Shown here: one piece after another, positions 33,447 to 33,815 of the stretch
How the letters are laid out: each line of letters begins with the position of its first letter
How positions within the stretch are numbered: position 1 is the stretch's first letter
Program-made: the position numbers and the translations under genes
The notes under the pieces: model-generated
What the model saw: the letters and a program-made list of their open reading frames with translations, nothing else
What the model was told of the DNA's origin: nothing
Database searches by the model: none
Origin: Mucilaginibacter sp.
GTDB taxonomy: Bacteria > Bacteroidota > Bacteroidia > Sphingobacteriales > Sphingobacteriaceae
Reading direction: 5' to 3'
Length of the DNA stretch: 33,815 nucleotides
NCBI GenBank assembly: GCA_028288085.1
Contig: JAQBOK010000296.1
Span: forward strand, 1-33,815

Positions 33447-33546
33447 CGGCGGCCTCCGCCCCCTCTAAACCTCCCCCGGTAGGGTAAACTTTAAAACTCA
33501 TAAATTATTAAGCCCTCCCTTCCGGGGAGGGTTTGGGTGGGGCCGC
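33447..33546. repeat. REP-like GC-rich palindromic repeat
   Basis: It starts at the base after the cphA stop codon. The left half has GGCGG/CCGCC and CCTCTAAACCTCCCCCGGTA; the right half is an imperfect inverted copy, with hairpin CCCTCCC (33513-33519)/GGGAGGG (33525-33531) and the end GGGTGGGGCCGC. The halves are joined by an AT-rich centre. This arrangement is that of a small mobile palindromic element or MITE; I recall similar CCTCCCC...GGGGAGG words in many Sphingobacteriaceae intergenic regions. It overlaps the end of the alkA-like gene. Confidence 0.7.
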
Positions 33547-33815
33547 TTTAGGTGCGCTTAAATAATAGTGCCATAACAGCATCGCCGCAATGGTTCGATA
33601 AGGCTGCCATTGGGCTATAATCGCCAGCATTGCTTCGAGTGTGGTTTGGGCCGGTAGTTGCTTTACGCGTTTCAAAGCATTTACTGCAGCCAGATCGCCA
33701 ATAGGGAAAATATCCGCACGTTGCAGGGCAAACATCAGGTAAACATCTGCCGTCCAGTTGCCGATACCTTTTAGCGCGGTCAGTTTTGAGCGAATTTCCT
33801 CATCGGGTAAATGCT
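33508..33815 (-). CDS. AlkA-type DNA-3-methyladenine glycosylase, C-terminal part (partial at right edge)
   Basis: The frame continues past the right edge; about 102 codons are visible. It contains the helix-hairpin-helix and catalytic loop of the HhH-GPD family: LTALKGIGNWTADVYLMFA followed by ADIFPIGDLA, in which the Asp is the likely catalytic residue that removes alkylated bases. WQPYRTIAAMLLWHYYL is the usual last helix. After this the protein continues as SAPKAAPPKPSPEGRA, a proline-rich tail coded by the right arm of the repeat at 33447-33546, and the stop TAA (33508-33510) lies in the repeat. The gene is convergent with cphA. Confidence 0.88.
   Translation of the reverse strand, partial: HLPDEEIRSKLTALKGIGNWTADVYLMFALQRADIFPIGDLAAVNALKRVKQLPAQTTLEAMLAIIAQWQPYRTIAAMLLWHYYLSAPKAAPPKPSPEGRA

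Overview
The window looks like chromosomal DNA of a Bacteroidota bacterium, most likely family Sphingobacteriaceae (Mucilaginibacter or Pedobacter type). The evidence is an ECF sigma factor/FecR pair running into what looks like a TonB-dependent receptor, many secreted proteins with signal peptides ending in A-x-A-Q, promoter-like sites of the TTG...TAnnTTTG type, genes without obvious Shine-Dalgarno sequences, and typical Bacteroidota families (DUF3857 proteins, a DUF1800/DUF1501 pair, ligase-associated exonuclease). I saw no rRNA, tRNA, CRISPR array, insertion sequence or prophage. Most of the window is dense housekeeping and envelope coding sequence.

Layout. 1-1727 (minus): start of a probable TonB-dependent receptor, FecR anti-sigma factor, ECF sigma factor. 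1888-4831: pdxA (minus), divergent from rsmA and a D-2-hydroxyacid dehydrogenase coupled to it (plus). 4871-6008 (plus): greA, whose leader carries two terminator-like hairpins behind a good promoter match, then a HIT protein. 6037-13199 (minus): a probable operon of three DUF3857/transglutaminase-like secreted proteins followed by aat and ruvC. 13315-15965 (plus): DUF1800 and Tat-exported DUF1501 genes, ended by a strong hairpin. 16045-19793: an outer-membrane beta-barrel protein (minus), a CsbD-like small protein, an S41 protease and a secreted histidine-rich protein (plus). 19851-28613 (minus): SGNH hydrolase, prolyl oligopeptidase, ATP-dependent DNA ligase with its exonuclease, Prc-type protease, TPR protein. 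28694-33446: isoaspartyl peptidase and cyanophycinase (minus), divergent from cyanophycin synthetase (plus). 33447-33815: a REP-like GC-rich repeat and the 3' end of an AlkA-type DNA glycosylase whose last codons lie inside that repeat.

The most coherent system is the cyanophycin block. CphA would make the Asp/Arg polymer, CphB would cut it to beta-Asp-Arg, and the neighbouring Ntn isoaspartyl peptidase could split the dipeptide, so a whole nitrogen-storage cycle sits in about 4.8 kb. Other points worth attention are the tandem hairpins in the greA leader, the loss of transglutaminase catalytic residues in two of the three DUF3857 paralogues, and the repeat that supplies the end of the alkA-like gene. 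All family assignments come from reading motifs by eye; no database search was run.
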